A stretch of DNA of 64,000 nucleotides from Cydia pomonella (Eukaryota > Arthropoda > Insecta > Lepidoptera > Tortricidae), in the NCBI RefSeq assembly GCF_033807575.1, contig NC_084705.1:17478019-17542018 (forward strand), read 5' to 3'. Under the pieces are notes generated by a model. It searched no databases. It worked only from the letters and a program-made list of their open reading frames with translations, and had not been told where the DNA came from. Shown piece after piece: positions 1 to 11,241 of the stretch (position 1 is the stretch's first letter; the number at the start of each line of letters is the position of its first letter). The position numbers were made by a program, and so were the translations under genes.

Positions 1-632
1 TACAGACAATTCTTTCAACCCTTAGCCATGTTTTGCGAGGTAGGGTGATTCTTTATATTATTCTGAACATCAATCGACTTTTTTTTTTATGGGACTGCCA
101 GTTTTTTGTGGTTTCGGGGTTGATCTTATATTTAAAGTTGTTCAGCACCTATGACCAAAGAGTTATTAATTTACTGTAGAAGAGTCTAACAAAATCGTGT
201 CTTGAATTTAATAGGTTACTTGGAGCAAATGCTATAGTAAAATCACCACAAGTTAGTTAGGTGCCGTTGAAATATGTGTATCTATTTTTTCTATTCGTTA
301 AATGTAGATATGATCCAAACTTTTACCTTCAATCTACACGATTCCATGGAAATGTTTTGATCTAAGTCACGTGATCTTTGAGTAACATTAGTAGGAACCA
401 GTCCGAAGCTCTATAAGCAACTTTATATTGTCGTAGTTGGAAAGTTGTGGTTGTTCTCGGTTGTTCTATCAGGAAACTCAGGGAACAATTGGACTTGTCC
501 TGGGATTATTCAAATACCTCGATCAACCGCCTCAGAAATAACAGGTAAATTTTAATCTTCTAGAAATATTGCTGAACCGTTGCCGGAAATTTTCTCACAG
601 ATGGGTTAAAAATATGCTCATCTGCATCAACT

Positions 633-734
633 AGATGGTCCGATCAAGTTAAGAAGGCCACCTCAGGCAAACTACATCAAGCGGTGAGGGCTACGGGAGA
701 TCGAGACTGATGGAGACAAATCACAGGAGCTGCA
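633..734 (+). pseudogene. LINE ORF2 C-terminal relic (RTE-like)
   Basis: Reading from 633, the translation starts RWSDQVKKATSGKL, continues HQAVRATGDRD, hits an in-frame stop, and resumes with WRQITGAA. This is the familiar C-terminal tail of insect non-LTR retrotransposon ORF2 proteins, in which an RW-x-D-x-(V/I)-K block is followed by a DRD-x-WR block. The premature stop and lack of any upstream reverse transcriptase show it is dead. Clade assignment to RTE-like elements is from motif memory only. Confidence 0.6.
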
Positions 735-1529
735 AAACCAAGTCTATATATCCAATGATCAATTGACAGATCGACTACTGTTCTATCCAACATTTTATTT
801 TTTATTTTATTTTATTATGGTAACAAACAGTCATTAACATCAAAAGATACAATAAATGGACTACGGAGAAGACAAACAGTGCCGAAACATTTTTCAAGTT
901 ATATTGTGGAAACATTATAGGAGTTGATACTGAGTGGAACATAGGTACAAAATTGATAAAAATAAATAAAGGGATTATTCATTCATTAGTTTCCTTAATT
1001 CATAACAATTGATATGGTGTAGAACATTGATCATTACTAATTAATTATAATATATCATGAAATAAACAACACAACGTAACAAATAATTACAAACATAAAG
1101 ATACAATACAAAAAAAGATTAGGTCTGCATTAAAATTATCAAAGAATGAATAATTTAAACATCAATTCAAATTAAGACTAAATTCAAAATAGTCTAAATT
1201 ATGTCCAATTCATTAGAAAATATTTTTTTAAACATCTGCTAAAAAGTAATATTACCCATAAACTATTGATAGATCGATATACCGATCTTCCGAATAATGT
1301 TCGATTGTTGTAACTATTACTAACCGATCAATTATCTCAGCACGATAATCGACGATTGATGATGATGAAAAATAAACTCGGCGACATCTTTCGATAGTCC
1401 AGTCGAAAATACCGATAATTGCCCCACCCCGCTATCCTATCCGTTAGATATATATTTACATTTACTTATATCATTACTAACTCAGAAAATATTACAACTA
1501 CACTTTGTAAGCTATTATGTGGCTACAAA
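735..1529. other. AT-rich stretch, no gene seen
   Basis: No convincing ORF, RNA gene or repeat was found. A T-rich run with repeated ttttatt near 795-815 may be the oligo(T) end of an old minus-strand retrotransposon insertion, but no family could be named. The preceding bases 1-632 also hold nothing recognisable. Confidence 0.5.
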
Positions 1530-1640
1530 TTGGCAAAAACAAAACCCTTATAATTTCGGCATGTCCGTCCGTCCATCCGTCTGTCTCTATGAATGACACA
1601 GCCATTTTACTCGAAAACTATTAACTATTTTAATAAAATT
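1530..1640 (-). repeat. fragment of AGGGTTCCGTA-type interspersed element
   Basis: A run of gtccgtccgtccatccgtctgt followed by gacacagcc and a cgaaaacta block matches the tail segment seen in the better copies in this window (for example 45659-46241). It is a short degenerate relic; the characteristic gggttccgt end is missing. Confidence 0.4.
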
Positions 1641-2300
1641 TTAAACTAATTTTTAATTTAATTAAATAGATGTCTATGAATCCACTCTATATAGGTTTTG
1701 GCCAATCGCGATTATTTGTTCGGAGCGAACTAAATACTTGTGTAAAATTGGATATATTAGACGGTAAAAAGTCATGTGACGTCAAGTTTTAACAATTAGA
1801 TGGTCATGCCATGACAGAAGCATTGGACTTTTAACACTCACCAAATTAATTATGGGCAAGTATATAAAATTATTATGTTTTATACATTTTTTCATTGTGA
1901 AAGTGTTTCGTAACTACTCCGGAATATCAAGTGGGTGTGTTTGTGTGGGGTCAAGACATTAATTAGATTTATTTCAGATGCTCTTCCAAATATATTTTTT
2001 TAAGTTATAGAGTAATGCACGCAACGTAAAAAAAACATCCACGTCGTTCAGTTATTAACAGGAGGTACATTACGATACAAGTGCGAAAAATAGGAAATTC
2101 GAAACGAGTGGCGATAAATTAAAACACGACAGAAGGGAGCGTTTTAAATCGACACGAGGTGCGAATTACTTATTTGCACATGTATCGTACAACGTTTCAC
2201 AGTACATGTGGCCCTTTAAATGTTTGACATAGTTACGTAATGTACTAATTATCGCACTAGTGCGGTAAAGTAGCACCATATCCTACTGTAAAGATAATTA

Positions 2301-2376
2301 ACGGCCACTTAGCCCAGTTGATAGTTACCAAGCCTACCACACAGGATGGAATCCTGTTATGGGCATTTATTTGTGA
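2301..2376 (+). repeat. tRNA-like SINE head, degenerate
   Basis: The segment has the same layout as the fuller SINE copies at 2609-2849 and 23381-23620: an A-box-like tagcccagttgata, then a degenerate B-box-like ggaatcctgttatggg, then ggcatttatttgtg. Only the head remains. Confidence 0.45.
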
Positions 2377-2608
2377 CGTGGGCAGGAGGAAGAAGAAGAC
2401 AAAATGGCCGCATTCAACACCGTATCCACAACTTGCTAATCTTCCAACTTGGATTGCCAGCGTCGTACCTTAAACTTCGAGGCATTACTATGCATTGGTT
2501 TAGTCCTATTTAACTTTGCCTCAATAGGAATTAGTTTACCAGTCTTTGATATAGTTGAATTAATAACTCTATAAAATCGTTTTATATAATACTCGTCTAT
2601 AATAACAA

Positions 2609-2849
2609 ATATTATAGGCACATTCTTGCACAAATTGACTAAGTCCCACGGTAAGCCAAGAAAGCTTGATGTGTTGTAGGTACTTAGACAACGATATATA
2701 TAATATACAAATACTTAAATACATGGAAAACATCCATGACTCAGGAAAAAATATTTGTGCTCATCACACAAATAAATGCCCTTACCGGGATTCGAACCCA
2801 GGACCATCGACTTCATAGGCACTCACTACCCACTATGCCAGACCGGTCG
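2609..2849 (-). repeat. tRNA-derived SINE, copy 1
   Basis: On the minus strand this copy carries a promoter B box (ggttcgaatcc) about 50 bases from its start, followed by gtaagggcatttatttgtg, a gttcctgagtcatgg-like body and a tail containing cgttgtctaagtac and gtgggacttagtcaattt. The same order occurs in copies at 23381-23620 (+) and 53580-53806 (-). It is a mobile RNA-polymerase-III-type retroposon and not a functional tRNA gene, because the aminoacyl stem cannot be formed. Confidence 0.8.
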
Positions 2850-3215
2850 ATATTACTACTTTCAACACAAGCATGCTACGTTATTCATTATTTTTTCGAC
2901 CTGGGACCGGGGTCACAGGTTAAAATCGACAATTTATTTTACTCACATGCTTACTCCTTGGCTCAGGAAGCCGAAATGAGACTTAGTCTTCGACATGTGA
3001 CGGCGCCACTTTTTTGGTTCCTTGCTACTTCTCGCTAAATGTTAACTAGGTGTTCCCGCTGATCCACATCCACCACGTCACTACAGTAATATGTGGGGCA
3101 CAATTCTATTTTTTTTCCATAAAATAATTAAAGTAGCATGCTGTTGTACACCAAAAACATTATTTTTTAAATGACGAGTACCGTTGCCAGGCATATTCTT
3201 GTCGCGGCATCACAG
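2850..3215. other. spacer upstream of the cysteine-rich candidate gene
   Basis: No gene or repeat recognised. Upstream exons of the candidate gene that begins to be visible at 3216 may lie here or outside the window. No exon with a signal peptide could be identified. Confidence 0.3.
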
Positions 3216-4964
3216 CTGGTGTTGCGTGAAAGGACGTCTCCACGCGGCCGCCACTCGGCGCCGTGCGAAGAAATACTGTCAGTGTGGAAAAGGAGGCCGC
3301 CAATTTAAGAGGCCGAGATTTCTAATGATAAGAAGAAAAAGAGCTGTGGTAAGTTCACATTTACATATATTAGCATCCATAAGAAAGCCGAAAAAGAGAT
3401 AAATAGAGAGAGATGATATACGGTGTAAAGTTATTGGAAGGTAATTTTACTAATAAGTCAAGTTAGCAACTCTTTATGAAACGTCAAGATGATTGGTTGT
3501 TATAGCTCTTTGCGCCCGAGAAAAACGCATATACAATTAAAGAGAGAAGTGTAAATGATGACTTCCGTTAGACCGGACCGGGGCGTACGACACTTCCGTT
3601 TTCTATAAAAAACATCACATGATCACCGAATGAACCTGAACCTGTGGATGAACCTGTTTAGTACAAATAGCAGAATAAGCAACCAATTGTCACTTACCAC
3701 CTAAGACACTTTTGTACCTACTTATTCTTTGCAAATAAATAAATACAATACAATACAATACCGATCACCTTTCATAGAAAACGAAGAGTCGGGCGCCTCG
3801 GCCCGGCCTCGGGCCGGTCTTACTTGAGTCATCCTTAACACTGCATAAGTGAATTATTACTTCATAAGGAGTCTAGGAAAAATAACGAAAAAATCCTGTG
3901 GTAGTTGTTCTTCCACAACCAGACCCTTACGTTCGCGTGGCTCAGGTATTGTAACATGAAAGCAGCGAAGTCGCACGATCGTAATAAGTAGTTAAAATTT
4001 TGAAACAAATTGTATACACACACACACATACACACACACACTACTTTTTGCAATTAGGTAATGAATTGCAAACATATTTCATGATATTCGAAAAAAAACT
4101 ACTTACGTGAATGAGTCCGACGACCAATCAATCTTAATCCGAATTCTATAAAACGCAAAAATGTGTTTAAACTTGTTTGTTCATTAATGTATAATTTTCA
4201 TTAAGCCGATGTCGAGTAATGAAGACTGCTGTATGGCAGTTTTTTTAAAAGTACACTAGCCTATTTATTTTATGTTGTGGTAATGTTTCCGTTTCGTAAG
4301 TTTTTAACAACTTTCTTTATTTTTCAGTTTCGCGGGTGCGCTTTATGTTCCGGGTCATACAACTGCTGCCATGAGACTTCACCAGGACTTAAACCAAAAA
4401 TGCCAAACAAGTCCATTATTCACGCTTCGCAAATTACATCCAAATCAAATCTTACTGTAAGTAAAAAGTGAAACCTACTTGCTGAACCTAGGTAATTTAC
4501 GTCGGTCGTCACCGCTTGAGCGTCCATCTAGTTTTCACACTAATGTTAAACCCGAAAGGAATCATAAATTGAAATAGATCTGTTATAATCGAAATTAAAC
4601 TTTCGTGGGACATATTTTAAAATATTTAATGAAAACACATGTCGCCAATAGCGACGAATAATTTACGAGTGTAACCATTTTTCTTTAAATACGTTAAGAT
4701 GTGTTAATACCATGTTATACCAAATGAAAAAGTGAGTTACCCCTCCAGAGGCCGAGATCGAAATGTATTGTTCGAGTAGTCGAATACGGTGGTCCTGTAA
4801 AATAAAGGGCAGATTATTATTGGTTACATATGTGTAAAATTGTTTTCCGTTTTAATTTTCAGGAATGCGCATGCACTAAAAATCAAAACTGTAATGGCAA
4901 GTCGAATCACCAAGCTGGCATACAGAACCTCTGTCGATTTACTGTCGATGCATACTTTACTTGA
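3216..4964 (+). CDS. candidate cysteine-rich protein gene, three 3' exons (5' end not found)
   Basis: Three putative exons, 3216-3348, 4328-4456 and 4863-4964, join in one open frame of 120 codons ending in TGA. Exon 1 starts after cacag and ends at a consensus gtaagt donor in phase 0. Exon 2 follows ctttatttttcag, is 129 bases (43 codons) and ends at gtaagt. Exon 3 follows ttttaattttcag and stops after 33 codons. An AATAAA lies at 5027-5032. The product is cysteine-rich: WCC and CQC in exon 1, C-x2-C-x5-CC in exon 2, and C-x-C-x5-C in exon 3, giving 12 Cys with a basic RRKRAV stretch at the exon 1 end. Such spacing suggests a secreted disulfide-bonded protein. The CC...C-x-C order is only superficially like a PDGF/VEGF-type cystine knot. 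I do not recognise the family. The first coding exon and start codon are not visible. Chance splice-like signals remain possible. Confidence 0.4.
3640..3762 (+). repeat. probable LINE 3' tail with (CAATA)n
   Basis: The segment ends in tttgcaaataaataaa followed by three or more copies of caata. A short tandem tail like this is typical of CR1/RTE-type LINE 3' ends in insects. No coding part is attached, so the family is not assigned. It sits in the intron between exons 1 and 2 of the candidate gene. Confidence 0.4.
4014..4042 (+). repeat. (CA)n microsatellite
   Basis: Runs of ca interrupted once by ta span about 29 bases inside the candidate intron. Confidence 0.8.
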
Positions 4965-5026
4965 AAAAGTAATAGACTTACATAACGTTGGGATCTGATA
5001 TACAAGTTTACTTTATTACCTGTTTT

Positions 5027-5032
5027 AATAAA
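5027..5032 (+). terminator. AATAAA polyadenylation signal of the cysteine-rich candidate
   Basis: A canonical AATAAA lies 63 bases after the TGA at 4962-4964, a normal spacing for a short insect 3' UTR. It supports exon 3 being terminal. AATAAA is frequent in AT-rich DNA, so this alone is weak. Confidence 0.35.
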
Positions 5033-5049
5033 AGCTACTCAAGTCGTAA

Positions 5050-5836
5050 AATTTGATAAAACAAATATGTATATAAATTGGTAAGTATAGTAAAAATATA
5101 ATTAATAATGTTTATTATTACATACACAACTAGTGGTGTGTATAGTTTATACATTATATATACAACTAGTGTTGTGATTGTGAGTTAGAGCTAATTTCAA
5201 ATATTGAAGCCTCAAAGAGAAAACATAAAAACCCATATAATTATTTTTTTGTAGTCAAACAAAACAGCAAATATAATCTGCCCTGTAACGGTTCAATAAG
5301 AGTCTGAGCTTAAAGTGCTACTCAGTTAAAATTAACTAAAACCCAAATTTTCTTTAATGTACTTAACATTTATAACACCATGCGTAGGTAAAAACAGTAG
5401 GTTAACGTTTTTTATAAATAAAAAAAAAACACAAAGTAACTAAAAGCTTTAAAAACAATCCAAAAGTTGTATTTTTTTGTCGAGACTATTTTCTCAAAGT
5501 TAATTTCATACAACTGTGTGTGAAATAATATCAGATTATGGAAAACATAATCTGGGAAAATATGGTATGCCCAAAATGATGGGCATATATGGATTTCGTA
5601 GTTTTGTTCTAAAATAGAATAAATATTTATTTTTAAAACTGATTATTTATTTATTTTATTCACAAACTTACATTGATAGTTAAACCAAACATGCAAGTTA
5701 TGGGTTACAGATTACAGACATACTCGTACTTACACTAAATTTAATTAATATTAATAATTGTGGGTGTAGATATTGATTCCAGGTAGCGAGCTGCTGTGGC
5801 CAGGAATGTCGGTTCTCTTGGTGAGTATATGTCAAG
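5050..5836. other. AT-rich stretch, nothing identified
   Basis: No gene or recognised repeat. Around 5640-5800 the sequence has a T-rich tract followed by a more GC-balanced block near 5780-5820 that might be an old minus-strand retrotransposon 3' UTR. No coding motif supports this. Confidence 0.3.
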
Positions 5837-5884
5837 AGTGGGATTATGAAAAATAATGACGGTATTATTTTTCATAATCCCACT
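5837..5884. repeat. perfect short hairpin, 21-bp arms
   Basis: Arms at 5837-5857 and 5864-5884 are exact reverse complements (agtgggattatgaaaaataa plus t), separated by the 6-base loop gacggt. It could be the remnant of a foldback element or a chance structured site. Confidence 0.7.
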
Positions 5885-6064
5885 TGGTTGAGTGCAACAT
5901 ATAGAGGACTAGTGACTAATGTCATTGTGCTGGTATTGGGAATTACAAATAGGGGTGTAATGCGAGGTCGGAGAGTGGCTCTAACAAATGGTGATGGTAC
6001 CTTATAATGAACACTGCAGTAGCAATGGATTAAATATTGATCCACGTATTAACCTAAAAAAGCA

Positions 6065-6487
6065 TTTTTCATCACACTTGTTCGAAAAAGATCTTATTTC
6101 ATGCAGGTGTGCTGAAGGACAAATACCTATTTTGTTCCCGGGGGAGTTATGGATTGTGAAAAAAAGCTATAACTCCCTAGGGAGTTATAGTTTTATTTCT
6201 TTAATTATGTCACTTATTCATACAAACCAAGTAGCATAAATGAGTTTTACTTTTAAAATACTGGCGTTTATAATTTAATATTTTTGTTTATGTTTAAAAT
6301 TATTAAATTTGATTAATTTAACAACAGATTAAAATATTTTACATAATTTTCAATCGTGGCTGAATGCCGAATAGGTGTCTTCGATGCCTCACCTGCCAAG
6401 AAATGGCGGACGAATATTTGATATGTCACCATAATTTAAGAATTATTTCGCTTAAAATTTAGTTTTTTTCTTTGCAAGTGAAATGAA
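6065..6487. mobile_element. foldback (MITE-like) element, copy 1
   Basis: The left end tttttcatcacacttg is met at the right end by a degenerate inverted version around 6472-6487. The interior is the reverse complement of the copy at 10245-10625, including a 20-base palindrome ataactccctagggagttat. No transposase is encoded, so it is non-autonomous. The class is not assigned because no clear target-site duplication was seen. Confidence 0.65.
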
Positions 6488-6798
6488 CAACATTGTGTGT
6501 AACTCCGGGGGTAAGAATATTGCAAACACGGGTCTTTAATTCCCTCCAGCCTGGGGCTGTCGGCAATTACCACCCTTGTATCCAAGATTTCACCTACCCC
6601 CCTCGTTGCAGAATGTACTATTACCGTTGCACAATGTACTATTACCGTGATTGACTCCGTACGGCCTCCTATATCTGGGTATAATTACCATTCCTAAAAA
6701 AACTTAGAATGAAATAAAAAAAAATATTAATGCTGGGGGTAAAAAAAATATCATGCAATCCGGCTTATTTGTCCGGTTCCGGTTTTCTAGCAGAGGTT

Positions 6799-6800
<2 letters not shown>

Positions 6801-6853
<53 letters not shown>
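6801..6853. repeat. (TA)n microsatellite
   Basis: An uninterrupted TA/AT run of about 53 bases. Any ORF across it, such as a tyrosine-isoleucine run, is an artefact of the repeat. Confidence 0.95.
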
Positions 6854-6857
<4 letters not shown>

Positions 6858-8165
6858 CATTCTCAACAATAATTACTGTGTCGAACATAATTACTTAATA
6901 ATTAAAATTATCTACATTGTACCTATTAAAAATTTAAATAAATATTGAAGATAATTATAAAAAAAATTACAATTATAATATTAACAAATTTACAAAATTA
7001 TTATAATAAAAATTCACAGTACACTTCCAATTTTACAATCACTTATTGGAAAGTACAAATGCCCATCTCAAGTCAAATCAAATGTCAGTCTACTTAAAAA
7101 TATACTACAGTCTACTGAATAAATTCCTATTACAATATTATAAAACATTAACAATTGATTTCAATACTGTAGACAAGTGTCTTAGAAAAAACACTAGCCT
7201 TGATCGTCTGATGAAAAACCTGCTATAGAGTAATAAAAATGCAAAACCCAATTAAAAACTAACATTTTTGTGCAAGTACCTATATTCATATTCAGCGATT
7301 ACTTCTAGTGTTGGTGGTTCTCCAACTACTTTCTTAAAATATCATTGGACGATAAATAGCTTGGATCAGTACTTTAATTTATTACTGCGGACACGACTCC
7401 TGGAGACTAATAATCATATCAACGTTAAATAAATGACAGTTTTTTTAAATATGAATGCCACCCTTAAAAGTGCTTGGGATGGGAAGAGTATTGATGGGTA
7501 TTCCTCCAGTCTTCTTTTTTATGATCCGTCTGTCAACGGTTTTTCCTTTAGGCTCCAAGCAAAATATACTTAATTGGCCTGAAGATCAAAACTCCTCGGG
7601 CCGTGCTTAGTAACAAATTGGCCTGATTCGCTTTTGTGGCGTAATAGGGTTGAAATGAATTGAAACGCCTGCTCAATTTATCTAGTATTAAAATTCCTCC
7701 AATATGCCTTTAAATGTTCATCTTACTGTAGCAAAATTATTACGGGAATTTATTCATTATGAACAAACTCAAATAAAAATAATCAAAATCGTTATTGTAT
7801 GCTTTTAGCGGACCGGAAGTTGTTCGAAAGTTCATTAGGTACTGTATTGTTTTTAACTTTTAAAAACATGTCTCGACAAAGAAAGATCAATACAAACAAT
7901 CAATTATTAAAATCACGTCTACACAACCGTGACAATGACCTCATGTGTCTTGTTCTTAGAAGACCTTTGTGTGAATACTGCTTCAGAAAATCAAAGTCAG
8001 GACAATTTTTTTTGTGATCTGAAATAACAAGATATTATTAAAGACATTTATTACAGCGTTTTCAAAAACATGTCCCCTTAGAATAAAAAAGGATCGACAC
8101 ATTGTATAAAGAACGACATTTTTTTGAATGAGGTACTAGAATCTTCGTAAAAGTACATGTTATCA
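6854..8165. other. AT-rich stretch, nothing identified
   Basis: Several short ORFs occur (for example 7799-8017) but none shows a recognisable motif, codon bias or splice context. No named repeat was recognised. Confidence 0.35.
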
Positions 8166-8170
8166 AAAAA

Positions 8171-8350
8171 AAAAAGTGTGTGTCAAAAAAAACTTTTTTT
8201 CCAAGTAAATTTACTGCCATCTTTCGACAGATGATTAAAACTTTTAGAACGCCATTTGACTTTGATCCTTATTCGTTCACTAATATGTGTTAAGTGTGGC
8301 TACAAAGTTTTCTTTGACAAGACACCTCTATTTCAAATTCTCTTTGATAA
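8171..8350. mobile_element. deleted copy of the 11242-11664 foldback family
   Basis: It contains the same segments as the element at 11242-11664: gtaaatttactgccatctttc, cttttagaacgccatttgac and gtggctacaaagttttctttgac, ending in tatttcaaattctctttg. Only one arm plus part of the other end survives, consistent with an internal deletion derivative. Confidence 0.6.
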
Positions 8351-9359
8351 TTATTAACCCAACTGCTATTCTTTGCTACAGAATATTCACGTCGAATTAC
8401 AACAACCAGTATAAAAATCCATGCGTCCGAAGTCGCGGGCAATAGCTAATTTCACGATAATCGAGTGCAGAAACACAAACCTGAGAATCTGACGCGTAAT
8501 CTGTTTGTAGCTAACGAAGTAGGAATACCAAATGAGCCGAGTCAAGAATTCACGACGCAATTCCGAGAACACTGCTCAAGTATTAATGATCGTCGTTTAA
8601 ATAGCTTACATAAATTCGTAAAGATGACTATAGCTTTCCATTTATTTAATTACAAAATCATTTAGCATCAATACTCAGAATTTCCATAGCCAAATTACTC
8701 CAAAATATTAAAATAAGATGGTGACACTGAAGTTTTTTCTGACGAAGTGTATTTAATGTTCACTTTTTATAGGTAAGTTTCGTTACCTACCATAGGTAAC
8801 GAAAACTATTTCATTCAGCAGATAGTGTTTTTTGATGATGATGATATTCGTTTTCAAAGTATCCAAGGATGCTCCTGGATGATTTCAGCTTCCAGTGATT
8901 ACTGCTCAGCGAAGCGAAAAAAACAACTGGGTAATTCTACTTGCCTGCGTACACATTGGCGAAATGGATAGGGAAGTCACAGTTTTAAATTAGCTTTTAT
9001 GTCTGAGTTCCTACTTAATGTTTGCAACGTTTGAGAGCACAGTTGGATAAAACATATCAGAATTAATTGTATGTATTATATGTATGTGAGTCTGTACGAA
9101 TAGCAACTAGAATATAAAGATACACATACTACATACTGATTATAAAGAATGACCTTACTCTCGCAAACAAACTCAGAGCGTGCGTTTTCTCACCGAGGTT
9201 TTAGTCTTTTGGCAAAGCCGAGGCGTACTCGTGCATATCGATTAGAGTACCAAACCATTATATAATGTACACGTACAACAACAACAACATGTACAAGTAC
9301 GTGTACTAATCGGTACACGTAACGAAGAAACTAACAAATGAATATTTTTCTATTCGGAG
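8351..9359. other. no gene identified
   Basis: Short overlapping ORFs on both strands near 8390-8670 have no recognisable features. An imperfect local symmetry around 9265-9320 (gtacaagtacgtgtac) is noted but too short to name. Confidence 0.3.
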
Positions 9360-9529
9360 TAGGGGAGACCGAGGTTAGTTAAAACAGCGGTAGGTTGAAA
9401 CAACGTCATCTGTTATCCAGCCATCCGCTGGTCCCTGAATAGGCGTCCTTGCCTCAAGACGATTATAAATACCGCAAAATTGACGTTGTTTCTACATACC
9501 TCACTTTTAACTCACCTCGGTCTCCCCTA
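9360..9529. mobile_element. MITE, about 170 bp, taggggagaccgagg ends
   Basis: The two ends are inverted copies: taggggagaccgaggttagtt on the left and aactcacctcggtctccccta on the right, and the homology continues inward to gaaacaacgtca / tgacgttgtttc. This makes about 50-bp terminal inverted repeats around a 70-bp core with no coding capacity. Confidence 0.8.
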
Positions 9530-9580
9530 TCCAATATGTAATATGTTACTATTTGTTATAGATTATTCGGAGACATATTT

Positions 9581-9797
9581 AGGGTTCCGTACCCAAAGGG
9601 TAAAAAGGGACCCTATTACTAAGATTTCGCTATCCGTCCGTCCGTCCATCTGTCACCGGGCTGTATCTTATGTACCGTGATAGTTAGACAGTTGAAATTT
9701 TCACAGATGATGTATTTCTGTTGCCGCTATAACAACAAATACTAAAAAGTACGGAACCCTCGTTTGGCGAGTCCGACACTCACTTGTCCGGTTTTTA
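9581..9797 (+). repeat. AGGGTTCCGTA-type interspersed element, short family
   Basis: It starts agggttccgtacccaaaggg, contains tccgtccgtccatctgtcacc, and ends gtacggaaccctcgtttggcg followed by cgagtccgacactcacttg and gtccggttttt. Short inverted gggttccgta/tacggaaccc motifs bracket the body. This arrangement is very common in lepidopteran genomes as far as I recall. The transposition class is not established here. Confidence 0.7.
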
Positions 9798-10024
9798 AAA
9801 CTACTTAAACTGATTAAATCGCGTAACTACATTGAATTCAAATACATCCCAACGTTTCGAACCCTTTACATCGTTCGTCGTCAAAGGGAAACTGAAGATA
9901 AATATATTCACCTCTTTCAAAATTACAATGTGCTAAACCTACACACAAAGATAATGAACAAAAATTATACATTGTAAGTCGTTTTACATATAAATTAGGC
10001 ATATAAAGCTGAGCTAAGGACGCT

Positions 10025-10145
10025 AGCAATTTCGCACATTGACCTGCTTGTCCCTATCTCTATCGCTCGCACGTAATTTTATTGCTGTCCATTATGACGG
10101 CGGTCAATGACACTCTGCGAGAGGGATATAGTACATTGTGCAAAG
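10025..10145. mobile_element. imperfect hairpin element
   Basis: The left part tttcgcacattgacctgc...ctatctctatcgctcgca pairs imperfectly with gcgagagggatatagtacattgtgcaaa on the right. It looks like an old foldback element; alignment by eye needs gaps. Confidence 0.35.
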
Positions 10146-10244
10146 AGGGGGATAAGTGAAATATTGTACGAGAGTCTATATATTCACGACAGCCACAAGC
10201 TGGAGTGAATTAAAGACTCGAGTCTCCGAGAGTTACACAAAATG

Positions 10245-10625
10245 TTTTTCATCACACTTGCGAACGAAAAACTAAATTTTAAGCGAAATAATTCTTAAAT
10301 ACGGTGACATTTCAAAGGACGCATCGAAGGCACAGACCTATCCGACATTCAGCCACAATTGAAAATTGTATAAAACTATTTTAAGCGACTGTTAAATTAA
10401 TCAAATTAAATAATTTTAAACAAGAGCAGAAGTATTAAATTATAAACGTTAATATTTTAAAAGTAAAACACATTTATGCCACTTGATTTGTATGGAAAAT
10501 GTATAACTCCCTAGGGAGTTATAACTTTTTTCACAATCCATAACTCCCGTGGGAACAAAATAGGCCTTTGTCCTTCAGTACACCTGCATGAAATAAGATC
10601 TCTTTCGCAGCAAGTGTGATGAAAA
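10245..10625. mobile_element. foldback (MITE-like) element, copy 2
   Basis: The ends tttttcatcacacttg and caagtgtgatgaaaa are 15-base inverted repeats. The interior is the inverse of copy 1 at 6065-6487 and shares the 20-base ataactccctagggagttat palindrome. At 381 bases with intact ends this is the better preserved copy. It has no coding capacity. Confidence 0.75.
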
Positions 10626-10864
10626 CAATATTTATGCGCATGCGATAGAGATACAAACAGGTGAATCAATCTATAAAATTTATCTTTCTAAGCGTCCTTG
10701 CTTAGACCGTAGTAGATAGTTCTTCTGATATGCATTACCACAATTTTAAGTAACACTGCCATAATAAAATGTCCATACCTTTCATTCAACACTATGGTCT
10801 CACAGTCCTGTATCTTCCTTGTTCCTTTATTAGATATACTACTGGATCCCAAGCTATAGAAAAA

Positions 10865-11070
10865 ATCTTCCAATGGCCTCGCGCAACATTCTGGGATTAA
10901 CTATATTGCTTCTCCTTGGCGAGAACCAAAGGCTTACCAAACTTTATTAAGTGATTGGCTTTGTCCGTGTGACATACTCCCAGACTGCAGACTTTGGTCG
11001 ATGGTGCTTGACATCACCGCGTTCCTTAGTAGAAATGCTTCTCTTCGTCTGCCCCACAAATACGAAAGGC
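10865..11070 (-). pseudogene. Penelope-like element, GIY-YIG endonuclease-region relic
   Basis: On the minus strand the translation reads FVFVGQTKRSISTK, then KSAVWEYV, a stop, then in shifted frames VLAKEKQY and PRMLREAIG. The order VGQTxRSI ... KSAVxEH-like ... VLAKEKQY ... RMLREAI is what I know from the C-terminal GIY-YIG region of Penelope-like retroelements in insects. Stops and at least one frameshift make it non-functional. No upstream reverse transcriptase is visible, so it is a short relic. Confidence 0.6.
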
Positions 11071-11241
11071 CATATTCACCGGGGTATTACTTAACTACTA
11101 ACCACCACTACTAACTAGTTTTCACCTATACTAGTATTGGTGCTCTAAATACCGCACAGCAAAGTAGCAAGTTGTTCAACTGATGTGGGTATTTATATAT
11201 ATGCGGCCCCTGACTGGTAATCTACTTGCTGGTGACTAACA

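Noticed and set aside
2776..2850. tRNA gene suggested by ggttcgaatcc on the minus strand
   Set aside because: The acceptor stem does not form and the same block recurs with a long common body in two other places. It is a SINE head.
3216..4964. Firm assignment of the cysteine-rich gene to PDGF/VEGF-like factors
   Set aside because: The CC and C-x-C order is suggestive but spacing (C-x2-C-x5-CC) does not match the family pattern, and the expected preceding motif is absent.
6730..6948. ORF with a long isoleucine-tyrosine run
   Set aside because: It is a translation of the (TA)n microsatellite.
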